From the NCBI GenBank assembly GCA_022264855.1, contig JABYQU010000036.1, positions 62,001-126,000 on the forward strand: DNA of 64,000 nucleotides. The letters are read 5' to 3'. The position numbers were made by a program, and so were the translations under genes. A model generated the notes under the pieces. It worked only from the letters and a program-made list of their open reading frames with translations, ran no database searches and was not told where the DNA came from. This document shows, piece by piece, positions 11,498-23,810 of this stretch. Every line of letters starts with the position of its first letter. Within the stretch, counting starts at the first letter, position 1. This stretch comes from Lenzites betulinus (lineage: Eukaryota > Basidiomycota > Agaricomycetes > Polyporales > Polyporaceae).

Positions 11498-14400
11498 GCG
11501 AATTGCAAGCTGAACTCCACCCACACCCCTCGCTCTCCCACCCGCATTGCCTCCCTCCCGCGCTCGCCCTCACGCCCCTCCGCCCGCCTGCCTCGCTCTC
11601 GCTCGCCACGCCTCTCGATCGCATCTTCTCTGACGTCTTCATCGCATACATACCCCTCCCACGCATCACTTGCCTATCTCCGCGCATTTTTATTACCTGC
11701 ATTCTTTCGCCTTCCCGCACCCAACTTTTTCTCCCCATCGTCCGCCCGCCCACCCATCTGTCCCGCACCCCCATTGCCACACATCGCCCCACCCGCCACC
11801 CCACCCATTGCAAGTGTCCTGCCGCATGTCCCCGTACGTATGCGTACCCTTCCCCGCCTAATCCGTTACATTACGTGCGTATAGTGCCCGCCGTCCGTAC
11901 GTACACTACGTTATTGTCGCCCCCGCGCGCGCCATCTCTCTCCGCGCCTGCCTGTCCCACGTTGCCTGCTGCCCCCCGTGTATCTAGTAATTCGATTCGC
12001 CCTGCCCGCTTGCGGGCTGTACTACCTACCCTAGCCATATAGTAGAATACACGGAACCCCGAAGCACCCGCGCGTCCGCGTCTGCCTTCGCTCGCCTGTC
12101 TGCGTGTTTTCCCTGGGCCGCCAGAACGCCTGCGTGCACGCCTGCACGTCTAGATTGCCTATCTCGCTTGGGCCCTCGCTTGCGGCAGGCGGAGGTTCGG
12201 ATTCTCATTCCCTCGCCACCCGCCCAGCTTCTGCCTTCTGCCATCTGGCTCAGGCTGCCCGGCCATGTGCCCTGCCCAAGCGTCCAGCGTGCACGCGGGC
12301 GCCACTGTGCGCGCGCGCGAGGATGTGGGATGTGGCCATGGGAAGCGCGGGCGTGCAGACGTTGACGTCTCCGCCGGGATGTACGTACGTACGCACGTCG
12401 ACCGCCGACGGGATATGTGCATCGACTATCTTTAGCTCGCTGCTCGGGGGAGGGAGACAGCGCGCACGCGTGGGTGACAGCGGACGGCGGGGAGTGTATG
12501 CTGTGGTGGTATGTACATCGTATGCATGGACCGAGTCCGAGTCCGGGTCCGAGGTTGCGCCTATTGTTGTGTCACGGCTCACGGTCGCGCGCGTTTGTGG
12601 AGCGAACGGCCATGCTGCCAGACTACCCTTGGCTACCTCGCGCGCACACCGTGACTTTGCGGTCTCAGCGCGGGCGCGGCCCCGGCTCCCGGTGGACGCT
12701 CGGACGAGAGGCTCCCTTGCACGGGCTCGCAGAGGATGCCAAGGCCGTCGCGTGCCCCCGCGCAAAATCATGGACTCAGGTAACGTATGCTTGGAGGCCC
12801 GGCGAGCTTGGCGGGCGACGTCCGTGCGCATGCATGATGCATGGGTTATTGGGCTGGGCACTCGGGGACTCGGGAGTCGGGGCACGGCGCGCGGCGGGCA
12901 CGCTGGAAACCTGGCTCGTGAATGGGGCGCGCCTGCCAATCGCCACGCGGTCGGCGACGTCAGACTCACGGCCGGTCGCGCTGCACGTTGCGGAGGCTGG
13001 ACGACCGCAAGTAGCAACATCCGGGATGCGACGGGTATACCAGGCGCGTACCTATCAAATTGTCTGCTCGGTGCACGGTGCGCATGGGGTGCGTGGTGAC
13101 TTACGCAGCGTCGCTGACGTCCTATGCGCTCCTACAGGCTATACGTACAGTTTTCGTGACCATTGACCACAGATACTAATAGCACAAGTTGCAGTACAAC
13201 AGGGAGGCCGAGACGTTGGCACCCCTGCAGCCTCCGACTGCGCCTCCGAGTCCCATCTGGCTTCCGGGGTCGGTCGCTGCACGTCCACGCGAGCCTGCGC
13301 GGGCGCGACGAATTCGCCAGCCGGGAGCCCGCGCATAGGTAGCGTTGGATCCGAGCACTGGCCACAGCGCGACGCATCCGCGCCCGTGCTATTTATTCTG
13401 AGCCCCGAGCCTTGAGAATTATAGATCAATGTCGCCCACGCCGCGCCGCTGCTGCCCACTGTCTGTCGAAGTGAGACGTGCGCCGGGCGGTGCGCACTGC
13501 AGCGTTCGTCAACGTTCAGCCGTGGCCCTGGGCGCGCGATGGAGATGCGACGATGCGTGCAACGTTGTCGTCGAATGCAACAGTGCACCTGATGAGCGTG
13601 CCAGTGATGAGGTGGGCGTGCTGACTCCGGGCGACGGATGGATATCTGGATCACCGCGTAGCGTGCGGGCGCGACTCGCGATTCGCGAATTTGAGGGCGC
13701 GGCGGCGGCCCTGCGCGCAGCCGCAGGTGTCCGGCGGCGCGGCGGAGGATTCGGACTCGCGGAGGACAGGTGCAAGTGCAAGTTCGGGCGAGGCGGGGCT
13801 GTGCTGTGCTGTGATGTTCGCGCGCACGTGGGCGCGCCTCCGTGGGCTGTGAGTGTGACGCGAACTGCACCGAGTCGCGCGTTCGCGGTCGCTGCGTTCT
13901 CCATTCGCCTTGGCCCTGTTCCTCTCCCGACCTCACCCTCGCGCGCATCGTCGATACGCTCCCCACGCCACCCAGCCCTGCCGCGATGCGCCGTGCTCGA
14001 AGGCCGCCCCTGCAACAGGTTACAGGGGCCGCCCAGAGTTCCAGACGCGTGGGCATTTGCCTGAACGATGAACAACAACCCATGGGAACGCGGCCGCGTT
14101 CTGGATTACTCTGCATCACGCCCGTCCTGAGTCCTCAGGCCTCAGCAGTCGCAGTCGCAACGTGTCTCCACAATGCTGGGGCGCGACCAGGGCGGCGAAC
14201 GCGCTGCCCAAAGTTGCTGATCCAGAGTCCAGTATTCGGAATCGCAACGCCCCCACGCACGCTCACTCTCACAGTCCGGCGGTGCCACACGGCGGTTCGC
14301 GTTCGCTGCCTGCCCAGCCCCGCCGGGGGTGCCCACCGCGTCGGGCGCATCCCCTTCTAGCCGCGCGCCTTCCCAGGACGTGCCCGAGGCCCACGGCCCA

Positions 14401-14542
14401 TCCGCTCAACCTCCCGCCCCAGGCTTAACGCCGTCTGTTGAACGCATTCGGGCAGTGGGCGGGGATACGACGCGCCGCGCACGTCCAAACGTTAACGTCC
14501 ACGGCCCCGGCACGCACGCGCACGACCCAGGCCCGCCCGTGC

Positions 14543-14580
14543 TCCCATCCCCATCTCCATCCCCATCCCCATCTTCCATC
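14543..14580 (+). repeat. CCCCAT/CTCCAT short tandem repeat
   Basis: Six-base units of the type CATCCC/CATCTC run head to tail as an imperfect pyrimidine-rich microsatellite inside the GC-rich desert. Confidence 0.7.
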
Positions 14581-15549
14581 TTTGTCTCGCGTCTTCCTGC
14601 GGCTCTGTCACCCAAGACCCAGTACCCAAGCAAGCCCGCGTTCGCGTTCCACGCCCGCGCCCTTCACACAGATGGAGGCCGCGATGGCGTCGCAGGCTGG
14701 CACAGGGCGTGATGCGAGCACAACGCCGTGTCCATTCCGGGGCGTGCGGTCGTGCGCGCCGCAAATACGCCCGCCACGCTCGCACAGGCGCTGCCCGTTA
14801 TGGCGTGCGGGTTCTCAGCGCGCGCGCGCCCGCGTTTGGAGGGGTTGACCATTGCAGCTTTCCGCTTCCTGGGTCCATGTCCGTGTCCGGGCGGTGCCTG
14901 CAAGCCTTCTCCGTGTATCCGCCTCCGACCGCCTCCGACCGCCCTGCGCCCTTGCGCCCTTGCAGTCGGGCTCGGGCTCGCAAACGCCCGCCTTCCCTGT
15001 CCGCGTCCTGCCGCGACGTCACCCGTTTCAGACGCGCCTCAGCGTCCGCCTTCGGGGGTGACGAACGCGGACGTCCGAGTCGGGCGACGTTCGACGTTCG
15101 AAGCGCGTCCATGTCCGGCTCGGCCCCTGCGTGCCTCCTCCTCTCGAGCTCGTCCCTCACGCGCACGCCTCCGGCTTCAAGCTTCAGGCTCCAGGGCGCG
15201 ACGTGAACTTCGAAAATTTGAACAATCACCCCACCCCCTGCTGCTCCGTAAGCCCCGCACGCCACGCCCTCCCAGGCCTCTGAGCCTTTGTCGGACCTGT
15301 GTCACTGTGCGAGCCGAGCGTGCAGCACGCCCGCGCGCGGTGGGTACGACATCATGATCCCGCGCCCGAAATATCGTGCCTCGCCTCCCTTCACTCCCTC
15401 CCCTTTTCTTTTCTTCCCTGCCTCCTTGCGTGCTCGCATCTACGCGTCCCACAAGCGGCGCGCACACGCTACACGCCCGCGCCCCATTTAGGAGCGTGCG
15501 CCGAGCATTCGCCCGCGTTCCCACCCGCGTCGCGAGAATGTCTCACTCA

Positions 15550-15605
15550 AAACGGAAAGTGGAAAATGGAGAACGGAGAATGGAATGTGGAGAATGGAGG
15601 ACGGG
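15550..15605 (+). repeat. Purine-rich imperfect repeat (GGAGAATGGA-like)
   Basis: Repeated GGAAAATGGAGAACGGAGAA-type units on one strand, an almost pure purine tract of about 55 bases. Confidence 0.6.
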
Positions 15606-15961
15606 GGGCGAGAAGCACCGGTCGCGTACGCGCGGGCGCTCGCGGGGGCGTGCTGCCGCCGGCGTGCACACGCTCGCGCGTTGTCCGCCAAAAGTCCGTC
15701 CGTGCGTGCTGCGGGACGCGATGTATGCGTGCGCGCGCGTGGGCGTGGAGGATTGGGGAGCCTCGAGCAGAGATGGTATATCGCGCGCAGCGTGCACACG
15801 CGCGCCGAAGGGGGCAGGCGTGCGCGGATCTGCAGGTACGTCGAGCACGTACGTACGTCTTTGTCGTTCATGCACGCGCCGGCGCGCACTGACACAGTAC
15901 GTACGGCCCTCGACCCGATGCTATTCGCCGCGCGAGATCGACGGTCGCCCCGTACGCGCAG

Positions 15962-15986
15962 GATTCTGGATTCTGGATTCTGGATT
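15962..15986 (+). repeat. ATTCTGG tandem triplicate
   Basis: Three consecutive copies of the 7-mer ATTCTGG, followed by a partial fourth. Confidence 0.8.
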
Positions 15987-16081
15987 TGCGCATTCCACCC
16001 GGACTCGGGCTCGGCGTCGATCCGCGACTCTCGACTCGGGTGACGCACGGGCGGCGGGCCACCCGCCGGTCTTCCCCGTAT

Positions 16082-16105
16082 CGATAATGGATAATGGATA
16101 ATGCA
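16082..16105 (+). repeat. GATAATG tandem triplicate
   Basis: Three consecutive 7-mers GATAATG within AT-richer sequence just downstream of the ATTCTGG repeat. Confidence 0.75.
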
Positions 16106-17210
16106 CAATGAATTTCTGAATGCGCGTGGATCGACGCGCCTTCCGTCGGCGCACTCGTCCGACAGCGACCGCGCCCGGCCAGCCAGCACGCTCCCACCGC
16201 CAGCCTGCCCTGTTCTCCTCAGCTATGCAATCGATTCCTGCACGATCCCGAGCGCGGCACGGCTCGACGGCGCGCGACGATCCTACCGAGCCATCTCCGA
16301 CATGACATCGCTGCCCTTCCCCGTTCCACCATGTTCCAGCTGCCAGTTCCAGTTCGAGCGGGGGAGGTCGACGTGCACACGGCGCGGGGCAGGACGGCTA
16401 TCGCCCCGCAATCGCGCGCGGGGCTGGCTGCCGGATGCGCCAGGAGGAGGCCGCGACAACGGAGTCTTCCCATACCCACCCGGGCGAGCGCCCGCTGCTG
16501 CCAGATGCATCTCCCCCACCCCTTCGCAGCTGGCCACGGTCACGCAGCTGGCCGCATCGGTGCGTGCGCGCGCAGTCGCTCGCGGGCCACACCCCTCCCC
16601 GCCGTGGTTTCCCCGCTCGGGCGTCCTCTGCGTCGCTGCCCCACGGGTCGCGTTGGTCGGTCAGTGGCTTGTGGATTATGAAGATTGATATTGAATGGCG
16701 GAGGCGCGAGGGTGGCCAGCTGAGGCATCGGCCTCGGGCACCGGGCCAGGGTGCCGTCATTGTGCACGCGCGCCCCACGGCCTCTGGCTTCTGGCTGCAA
16801 TTTGCGAATTGGCTCTCTTCGCGCGCGCGCGCCTGCACTCACCGCGCGCGGCGCGGCGCGGCGCGGCGGGGTGCATTAGAAGGCTAAAACTTGCAGAAGC
16901 TCGCTCGCCCGCCCGCACGGGGCGCCGCCGCGCACGTCTCCCGCGCACTGGTCCGTCTGCCAGTGCCATTCCGTCACGTCATGGCGCGCGCGGACGGTGA
17001 CGGTGACTCGTCGCGGACGTCATCCGCGCGCAATCTCCTTCGTCGCGCATCACTCGCGTTCGCACACGGAGAGCGCGCCGTCCCGCACGCACACGCCGCT
17101 GCGCCGCGTCCATTTCTGGCGCCGCGCTCCACCCGCGTGTGTCCCCCGCCGTCGCACGCGGTGGAGGCCCAGCCGCCAACCTCCAACGCGCGGCCTGCTA
17201 GTCGTTCGAC

Positions 17211-17241
17211 TTTTTTTTTTTTTTTGGGGGGGGGGGGGGGG
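17211..17241 (+). repeat. T15-G16 homopolymer junction
   Basis: Fifteen T residues are directly followed by sixteen G residues. The G run could form a quadruplex, and exact lengths may be affected by sequencing error. Confidence 0.85.
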
Positions 17242-19440
17242 AGGGCGCAGGGCGCTGCGGGCGCGTCCACGGGCTGGGAGCAGCAGCCACGGTACAGTGC
17301 CGAGCCGCGCTTCCAGAGCACGGGTGTGCGCACGCGCGGCGCCACCGTACCCACCCACACCGCCGCTGCGCTGCCCTTCCCCTGCGCTGCCCACACACCG
17401 CGAGCCCGCGCGAGGGGCAGACCAATGCCGGGCGCAATATTCGCACTGAGCTCTGACGGACACACACAAGAACGGTCTGCGCAGGGCTTCCACAGGACAG
17501 GCGCGCGCGCGACAAGACGACGACAAGACGACGAGGAACCCACGCTGGCCACGCGCGCTGGGGAGAGAGGGAGGGCCCTGGCTGCCCCAGCCCGTGCGCG
17601 TCGACGTCGGGCGAGACGCAGCTGGGCCGCGCGCGCTGCGAGAGGCCGAGCGCGCCTCCTCTGGGCCCGTGTCCATGGGCATAGGGCTTTCCACTGGCGC
17701 GGTGCGTGGGTGCGGCATCAGCAGCGGGAGGCAGCGAACGGGGGGTGGGAGTCGCTGTTGGAACGTTGGAGCGTGAGGCCTGAGGCATGGGAGCCCGATC
17801 GTGCTCGGGCTCCCAGCGCCTGCCGCGTTTCGCCGCTGGACGCGCGAGGTTACCCACGACGCGTCTTGCGAAGCCGTCTGAATCTGCGCGCGCTCGTTCG
17901 AAGCGGTGATGCAGCGAGCGTGAGGGCGCGCTGCTACGTGACGGTGGCGCGGCGGGACAAGACTCAGACTCTCAGACTCCAGAGGAGGGCGAGGTGCGTA
18001 ACGCGTTAGTTCCATGCGGATAGCGACTGCTACCTGGGCTGCGCGCGCGGCATAGGCCTAAGGCATGAGAAGATGAAGGCGGAGGTGCGTGCGCGTGGCC
18101 GCGTCCAGCAGCCAAGGTCGCGCAGGTGCTCCATATGGGATGGATTAAGGGCTGCATCGGCGTACGGCGTACGCGCTCTCCCAAGCCTCCTCAGCCTCCT
18201 CCTCCCCCGTGCCCTGTTTCTCCGCAACTCGCGCGCGACCGGAGGGACCCACGGTGCTGTGGACGGTGCCCAGACGCGCAGCTCCGCCCCCGTATAGTAC
18301 TAAGTAGTGTGTGTGTTCCTCCATCACTCCGCGACGCGAACGCTCGCAGCAGTTTGGCGCCACCGTGAGTCCCGGAGTGCAGCGTTTTGCATAATTGTAT
18401 TGTATTGGATCGCGTTCCCCACTTTCTCCGTCTCCGCGCAGCAGCAGCAGCACCCATGGGCCATCGTACGTCGTGCCGACATCCCGATCTCAGTCTGCGT
18501 AGTCGCGCGCGCAGAGCCGTAGCGCTGCCCAAGGCCTTCCCAGCCACAACGCGCATCGCGATTTGGCAGAAGCCTCCGTCGCACCCGTCGGCCGACGCGC
18601 ACTAGCCCCCGGATATTCGTTCTGTATACAGCACTAATACTAATGCACGGCGCGCCCGTGAAGCGTGTCCACAGACACACAGACGCGCTCCGAAAAAATT
18701 GCAATCTCCATCTTCATCCACTGTACGTCCGCGGCCTCGCGTCCGAGCCTGAGAAGGCCTGTCGTTTGTGGACCTCGGCTGATAACGCCCTGCTCGACGG
18801 AGGGGGCGGCACAGGGCGCGCCAAGCGCGAGAGGCCCCGTCCGCGTCGACGCGCATAGTCGTATACGGCCTAGCGCGCGGAACGCGCCCGCCACGCTCGA
18901 CGTCCGAGCGGCGGACGTCCGGGCGTGGGGTACGCTATACTATATACTACACCGCGCAGTGATGGCACTGGCAGCACCCCGCAGGCCCCCAGGGTGCATT
19001 TTGACAACGCCAACGACAGCGACAGGCCAGGAATCGTGTACGCGCGACAGGATCAATTGCCCCCACAGGCGTGCTGTCCCTGTCGGCACCGAGACCTGGA
19101 GGTGGGTACCTCTGCGGGGGCGCGCGCGATCCGGAGCCTGGCAGCGGCGTGATAATGCGACACAGCTCGCGACGGGACAGGTTTGTCGTCCAGTGCATCG
19201 CCGGGCTGGGTACCTGTACTAGGGAGGTGAAACTTCGCACACCACTAGACTTGTCATCAGGAGCCCCTCCGCTGGAGCCTGGGCCGCTGCTCAGTGCCCA
19301 GTGCTCGCTCGGGATGGCACTGGTGGCACAACACGCGCACCCCTTCCGACTCCCGCCGCGGCCCGCAAGCCCAACTGGCAAACTTCAAAGGCGGCGCGTG
19401 CCCCATGCCGAGCGCGCGCGCGACCCACACATGCATCATT

Positions 19441-22400
19441 TACACAGCAGAAAATAAAAGCCGTACTTTTCTGGGTTTTGTCGCACCCAGGCAATTCCCA
19501 GACACCGTTCCCGTAGATTTCCTAGGAAATTCCAAAACTTTGTCGGGCGGATCGAAGACCCAGAATTTCCTGGGGGCCGCTGGTGATGCGAGGGCGAACG
19601 GCTAACATCAGTTACATCATACCCCCCAAATCGAGAGATATTTCACGATGTCTGGTCACGTGCGTGAGCGGGGCGGGCGCTGCATTGTCATGTGCCTCCC
19701 CAAACGGGCAATATTCCCAGGATGCCCCAAAATCAAAACGTTGGGGTTCCAGAGAATTCGTTTCCCACGGCCCAATTTCCCCCAGTTCGCTGCAAGTCCT
19801 TCCCCCCTCTTTCTTTCTCACTTCACTCTGTCTGCGTCTGAGCGCCTTCCGCCTCTGGGGTCAGTCGAAGACGAAGAGCTCTTCAAGAGCTTTCGTCATC
19901 TCCAGGGGCTCTGCCTATCTGTTCTTATCCACTCTGTAATACATGCTAGCTGTCTTGCCTTGCTAGTCTGGCGGCGTTGGCGGCGTTCCCCGTGCTTGCA
20001 TACCTTTTTGCTTTACCTCTGCTTTCTCGTCGGGGCTGACATGGAACAACAAAGGTATGTCGGCTTCGTACCTAGGTGAGTCTTGAGTTCAAACACAGCT
20101 AGACGTCAACACTTGCTCAGCTACGTGGCAGGGGTGCTAGCTGTAAGGCTGCATAGGACTGCATGCTGATTGTTATGGGCGAACAGTGACACCGTTCTAG
20201 CACACTGAAGTACATGCAAGGTAAGTATTGCTCCGCTTTTCTGGTGTTGGGTTGTGTCTAACAGCGGCAGTGGGGGTCTGCGTTGCTGGCACGAGCCAGG
20301 CAACATACTTGCCCTCAGGAACGTTACTCGTCCCTTACGCAGTGCCTTGATAGCGGCAGCGCGCGCGCCCCGTGCTGCGATCCCGCGGACACCGTTCTAC
20401 ACCGTTGCGGGGCAGCACACGAGCCCCGCCTTCAGTACTCATGTCGCGGCGGCTTGATGCCCCGGGGTGCTGTTTCCGTACCCTCGGGGTGCGGCGGTAG
20501 GGGTAACTGGTAAGTTATAGTCGATGTTGTCTTGAAGTTCGGCGACATGCTTAACATAATAACAAGGCGATCAGGTTTCGCAGAGGAAATCACACGCGCC
20601 GCGGTTGGGGCTACTCCTCATGTGGAAAGTGAGTATATCGTTGCTCCTCTATGTAGTACTTCGTCGTTTAAGTGTACCGGGTCCTTCTATGTACTATAGG
20701 ACTGCGGTTTATAGTATGATGTATAGTAAATAGCTGAACGCTCAATATATGCACTGTTCTTACAGTAATACGAGTGAGCAACGCGACGGTGTACAAACCG
20801 GTCCAGGCGGTGCAACTGAAATCAGGCGCGCTCGCTTTTGGGAGTTTCCGTGGGACCATTTCCGGGAAACACCCAGAATTAGCCGATCCCAAACTTTCCC
20901 AGCGCGACATTATTGGATCTGACCCAAATTTCGACGCGGATTTTTCTGGGTCCCAGATTTCCGGGTTTCCACTGGTTTTCCCCACCGCCTGTGTAGCTGC
21001 ATCGAGCGCGCCAGGGAGGCCAGCTGGCGGGAAGCCTGGGAACGCTTGGGAAAATCACGACGGGGCGGCAGGCCAGCTGAGCAGCGCGCCGGGCTTCATC
21101 GCTGCACGCGCGCGCGCCATTAACCAGATGTCCGCCTGCCGCGATGTCGTGACCGTCGCGCAGGCGCGCGGAGAAGGCGGGCAGGACGTGCGCGTGCCAG
21201 ACGCGCGCGAGAAGGCCGTCGCGCGGGGGCAGTTACAGTTATCGGGCGCGCCGCTGCGCTGGCTCGGCGGAAGAACCTGCGAAGCCTGGAGGCGTCTCGG
21301 AGCGGAAGGCAGGCTTCGCGCGCTGTGGCCGCGGCCGGGAATGGGCACATTGCGGGCTGCTATCGATGGTGGCATGAGAGCGTTGGGAGGCTCGCGCGGG
21401 GGGACGCGGGGGCAGCTGATGCGACGGAGGACAAAGGGCGGTCCGCGCGCACATAGTGATAATGGAAGAACCGCACGATCGGTCGATGTTCGCAGGCCAG
21501 TCAAGCGTGCCAGCCTTCCAGAGCGCAGAGAACGCGGCGCTATGAATAGCGGCGTGCGGGCTGGCTGGGTGCCCCCCGTCCGGGCCTCGAAGGTTCAGTC
21601 GCGGCAGGGCCGCCTGGGCGTAAGGCCGACGGTGGGACGGCAGCGCGCTGGGACGTGGGCCATCGGACAGAAGGCGCGGACAGCGTGGTGGTGGCAGCAT
21701 GCATCTGGCAAGCAGCGCGTTTGAATGCGGAGGTGGCGACGTCCTGCAGGCGTGGATTCGTCGGGATAACCTAGCTGATCCCAAGAAGTCCTTTCACGCT
21801 ACCAGCACACCGTGTCCGCCGATCCTGCTGTGCGCGCACGGCTCTCCGGGCCTGACGGACCTTGTAGCCCGATCTGTCCGCCAGGGCGTCCGAATCGCGT
21901 CGCCAAGTGAATGGGATCTGCAGCTGTGGCCTGAGGCCATACCTCGGGAAAACATGACGCTCTCGGACAGCAGCTCACAGATGGGAACAAGTGCACGCAG
22001 AGGCACAACACAGGCCGCGGCGCAGCCTCTGTGGGCACGAAAAGGGAATAATCGAGGTTTCGCCGCGGTCGAGAGAAAACACGTCCCAATCATGCGCTGA
22101 TGGTTCCGCCGCCTTCTCAACCGTGGACTACCGTGGACGAGGACCTGGCACGGAGCGATGAGCGGCGGAGCACAGTCGGCGAAGCCAAGATGGACCCAGT
22201 GACATACCATGACCGTCACTTCAACAAGTTCGGGGGCTTTTCTGGCGGTAGGACTAGGACCGTCGCGGCACCGAACCTAGCCCACCCGAATGCCCACGCT
22301 ATCCGGGTACAAGGCGTTCCCGGGGAGAGGCATCGCGAAGACGTTGTTGCAAGTGACACACGAACTTCGGCTTGTGCGTCATCAGCTGCAAACTAGGCCT

Positions 22401-22662
22401 GTATGCCATCATTAACCACCGACGCAGTGTCTTCCTTCGATCTATTTTGCGCAAGACAAGAGATCATCATGCACGAGAACGTCCGTTGCGCTCGGGCTGG
22501 TCTCACGGGAGACAGGATGCTATAGGATGCGTAGAGGATGGGCGCACTGTGATGGATCCGGGATCGGTCGGTGGCATACAGCATTGAGGGGTATCACATC
22601 AAATGCGGTATACTCGTAAATGGTGCGCCCACAGGTTGGGCTATCGCAAGTAATCAGCTGGT
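19441..22662. other. Intergenic, possible degenerate repeat (CCCAGAATTT-type motifs)
   Basis: No gene supported. AT-richer blocks at 19.46-19.58, 19.69-19.80 and 20.83-20.99 kb carry recurring motifs: TTTTCTGGGT, CCCAGAATTTCCTGGG (palindromic), CCCAGAATT and TTTCCGGGAAA. They may be pieces of an old mobile element. The 316-codon frame 20774-21724 runs from such a block into GC-rich sequence and has no recognisable domain. Confidence 0.4.
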
Positions 22663-23484
22663 TCATATGATATCGATGACCGTGGGCCAGAGACTAAAAG
22701 ACAGTGTCAGTGGTGACGCTACGAAACAACAGGCCTATTATTGGCAAAACATTCACGCACCCAAGGAACCCTACGAGCGTTTGCAACAACGCGCCGATGA
22801 ATGGTATCCATCTGTATGTCATGCTCAGTCACGCCGATATTACACGTCGATTATGTACATACGTTGACATGTTGTAGTCGGACGCCTTGAATAGCCCCGC
22901 CAGAACATAGCCAATGATCGTTGCGCCCACAACCGCGCCGGCTAATGCGAAGAGCGCGAACGCGAAGAGCACGAGTAATGCGAACGTCAGTCTTGACCTC
23001 TTCTCGTTCTGCTTCCCCCGCGGGCGCGAAGGTGCCCGCGGCGGATTCGGCAGGTCGGCGCCCAGTTGCCGATCGTACTGCCGCAGAGGAATGTCGTCGC
23101 CGCCCTCAACGCTGCGATAAGTAGGCCCAACGTCGGCCTTCAATGCCCTTGACTTCCGTGACTTGTGGGGTACGCGAAGCGGAGGAAAAGCCAAATTCAG
23201 GAACGCGTAAATGCCACATAGGATGAACGAGGGAGTGTAGAAGATGAGTGTCCAGTACAGCGTGAACCGGAATGCGTCTACGCCGAACGTCAGCCATGTG
23301 GCAGCTATTCGCAGCAGGAGTGCAACGCGTACCATGGGGGTCATGCAGGTATCTCCCTGATGGCTGTGTGGGACCTCTGTGCTGAAGCGGGAATAGCTCG
23401 ATGATGGGGTTGTATAGGGACGGCCAGGACGGGGTGTTAGACATTGCTGGTACTCCTGCGGCTGCGTTCAGACGTGATGAGCAT
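22663..23484 (-). CDS. Fungal multi-pass membrane protein of unknown function
   Basis: Four exons in my model, 23484-23454, 23376-22863, 22811-22761 and 22693-22663, add to 208 aa. After a short basic N-terminus come hydrophobic segments [17 protein letters not shown] and [20 protein letters not shown], a long polar loop (about residues 70-130) rich in Arg, Lys and Pro, then [20 protein letters not shown] followed by [13 protein letters not shown]. The conserved-looking end is [30 protein letters not shown]. The last two small exons are needed to complete this tail, and both junctions keep the frame. The longest single frame would otherwise end at 22829 inside an intron. I believe this tail is shared among basidiomycete homologues but cannot name a family. 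The first exon is the least certain; an internal start at 23344 is possible. Confidence 0.75.
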
Positions 23485-23810
23485 CACAGAGGCCAGCCGC
23501 GGAAACCGAGTATCAGGTTGAGCGGCACGCAAGAGCTGTGGGCCGACCAGGTGGTGGACGAGCACAAGGAGGCACTGAGCTGAAGCAGGCGCCCTCTGCG
23601 CAGGGCTGCCGGTGGCGCAGAATGTGTAATTCCACAAAAGGCAACTTCTGTAGTTCAACGAACTCCAGTAGCGTACCAATTCAATGTCTCAAATACCCCC
23701 GATTGCCGAGCACAAACAACGCAGGTTCCATTCATACCAATACAGGAGGAGAAGCCTGTATACGGCAAATTCTGCACATCCTACACTGCTACACATAACC
23801 AGCGCCCAGC
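23485..23810. other. Spacer between membrane-protein gene and DNA ligase gene
   Basis: Tandem minus-strand spacer of 326 bases, holding the ligase 3' end and the presumed promoter of the membrane-protein gene. No gene seen. Confidence 0.5.

Larger units (their letters stand above)
11498..19440. other. GC-rich gene desert with simple repeats
   Basis: About 8 kb with no supportable gene. The sequence is very rich in CG and CGCGCG tracts, so long open frames appear in all six frames simply because stop codons are rare (for example 12104-13099, 12250-13020, 13139-14119 and 16891-18009). None shows a recognisable domain, a convincing exon chain or balanced composition. Landmarks are TACGTACGT tracts near 12.38, 15.85 and 15.90 kb, short tandem repeats near 14.55, 15.55, 15.97 and 16.09 kb, and a T15-G16 homopolymer junction at 17211-17241. 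A noncoding transcript cannot be excluded. Confidence 0.5.

Noticed and set aside
12104..13099. 331-codon plus-strand open frame in the GC-rich desert
   Set aside because: Composition is dominated by Arg, Ala, Gly and Cys from GC-rich triplets. The opposite strand and other frames are equally open, and there is no motif or exon continuation.
16891..18009. 372-codon plus-strand open frame
   Set aside because: It runs through the T15-G16 homopolymer (FFFFFLGGGG) and alternating CG tracts; an effect of few stop codons, not a gene.
20774..21724. 316-codon plus-strand open frame
   Set aside because: It starts in a repeat-like AT-richer block and continues into biased GC-rich sequence, with no domain and no splice partners.
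23376..23444. Alternative first exon [18 protein letters not shown] for the membrane protein
   Set aside because: It would need an 18-nt intron or a frameshift to reach the membrane-protein frame; a 77-nt intron from 23453 to 23377 with a CTAAC branch sequence explains the region better.
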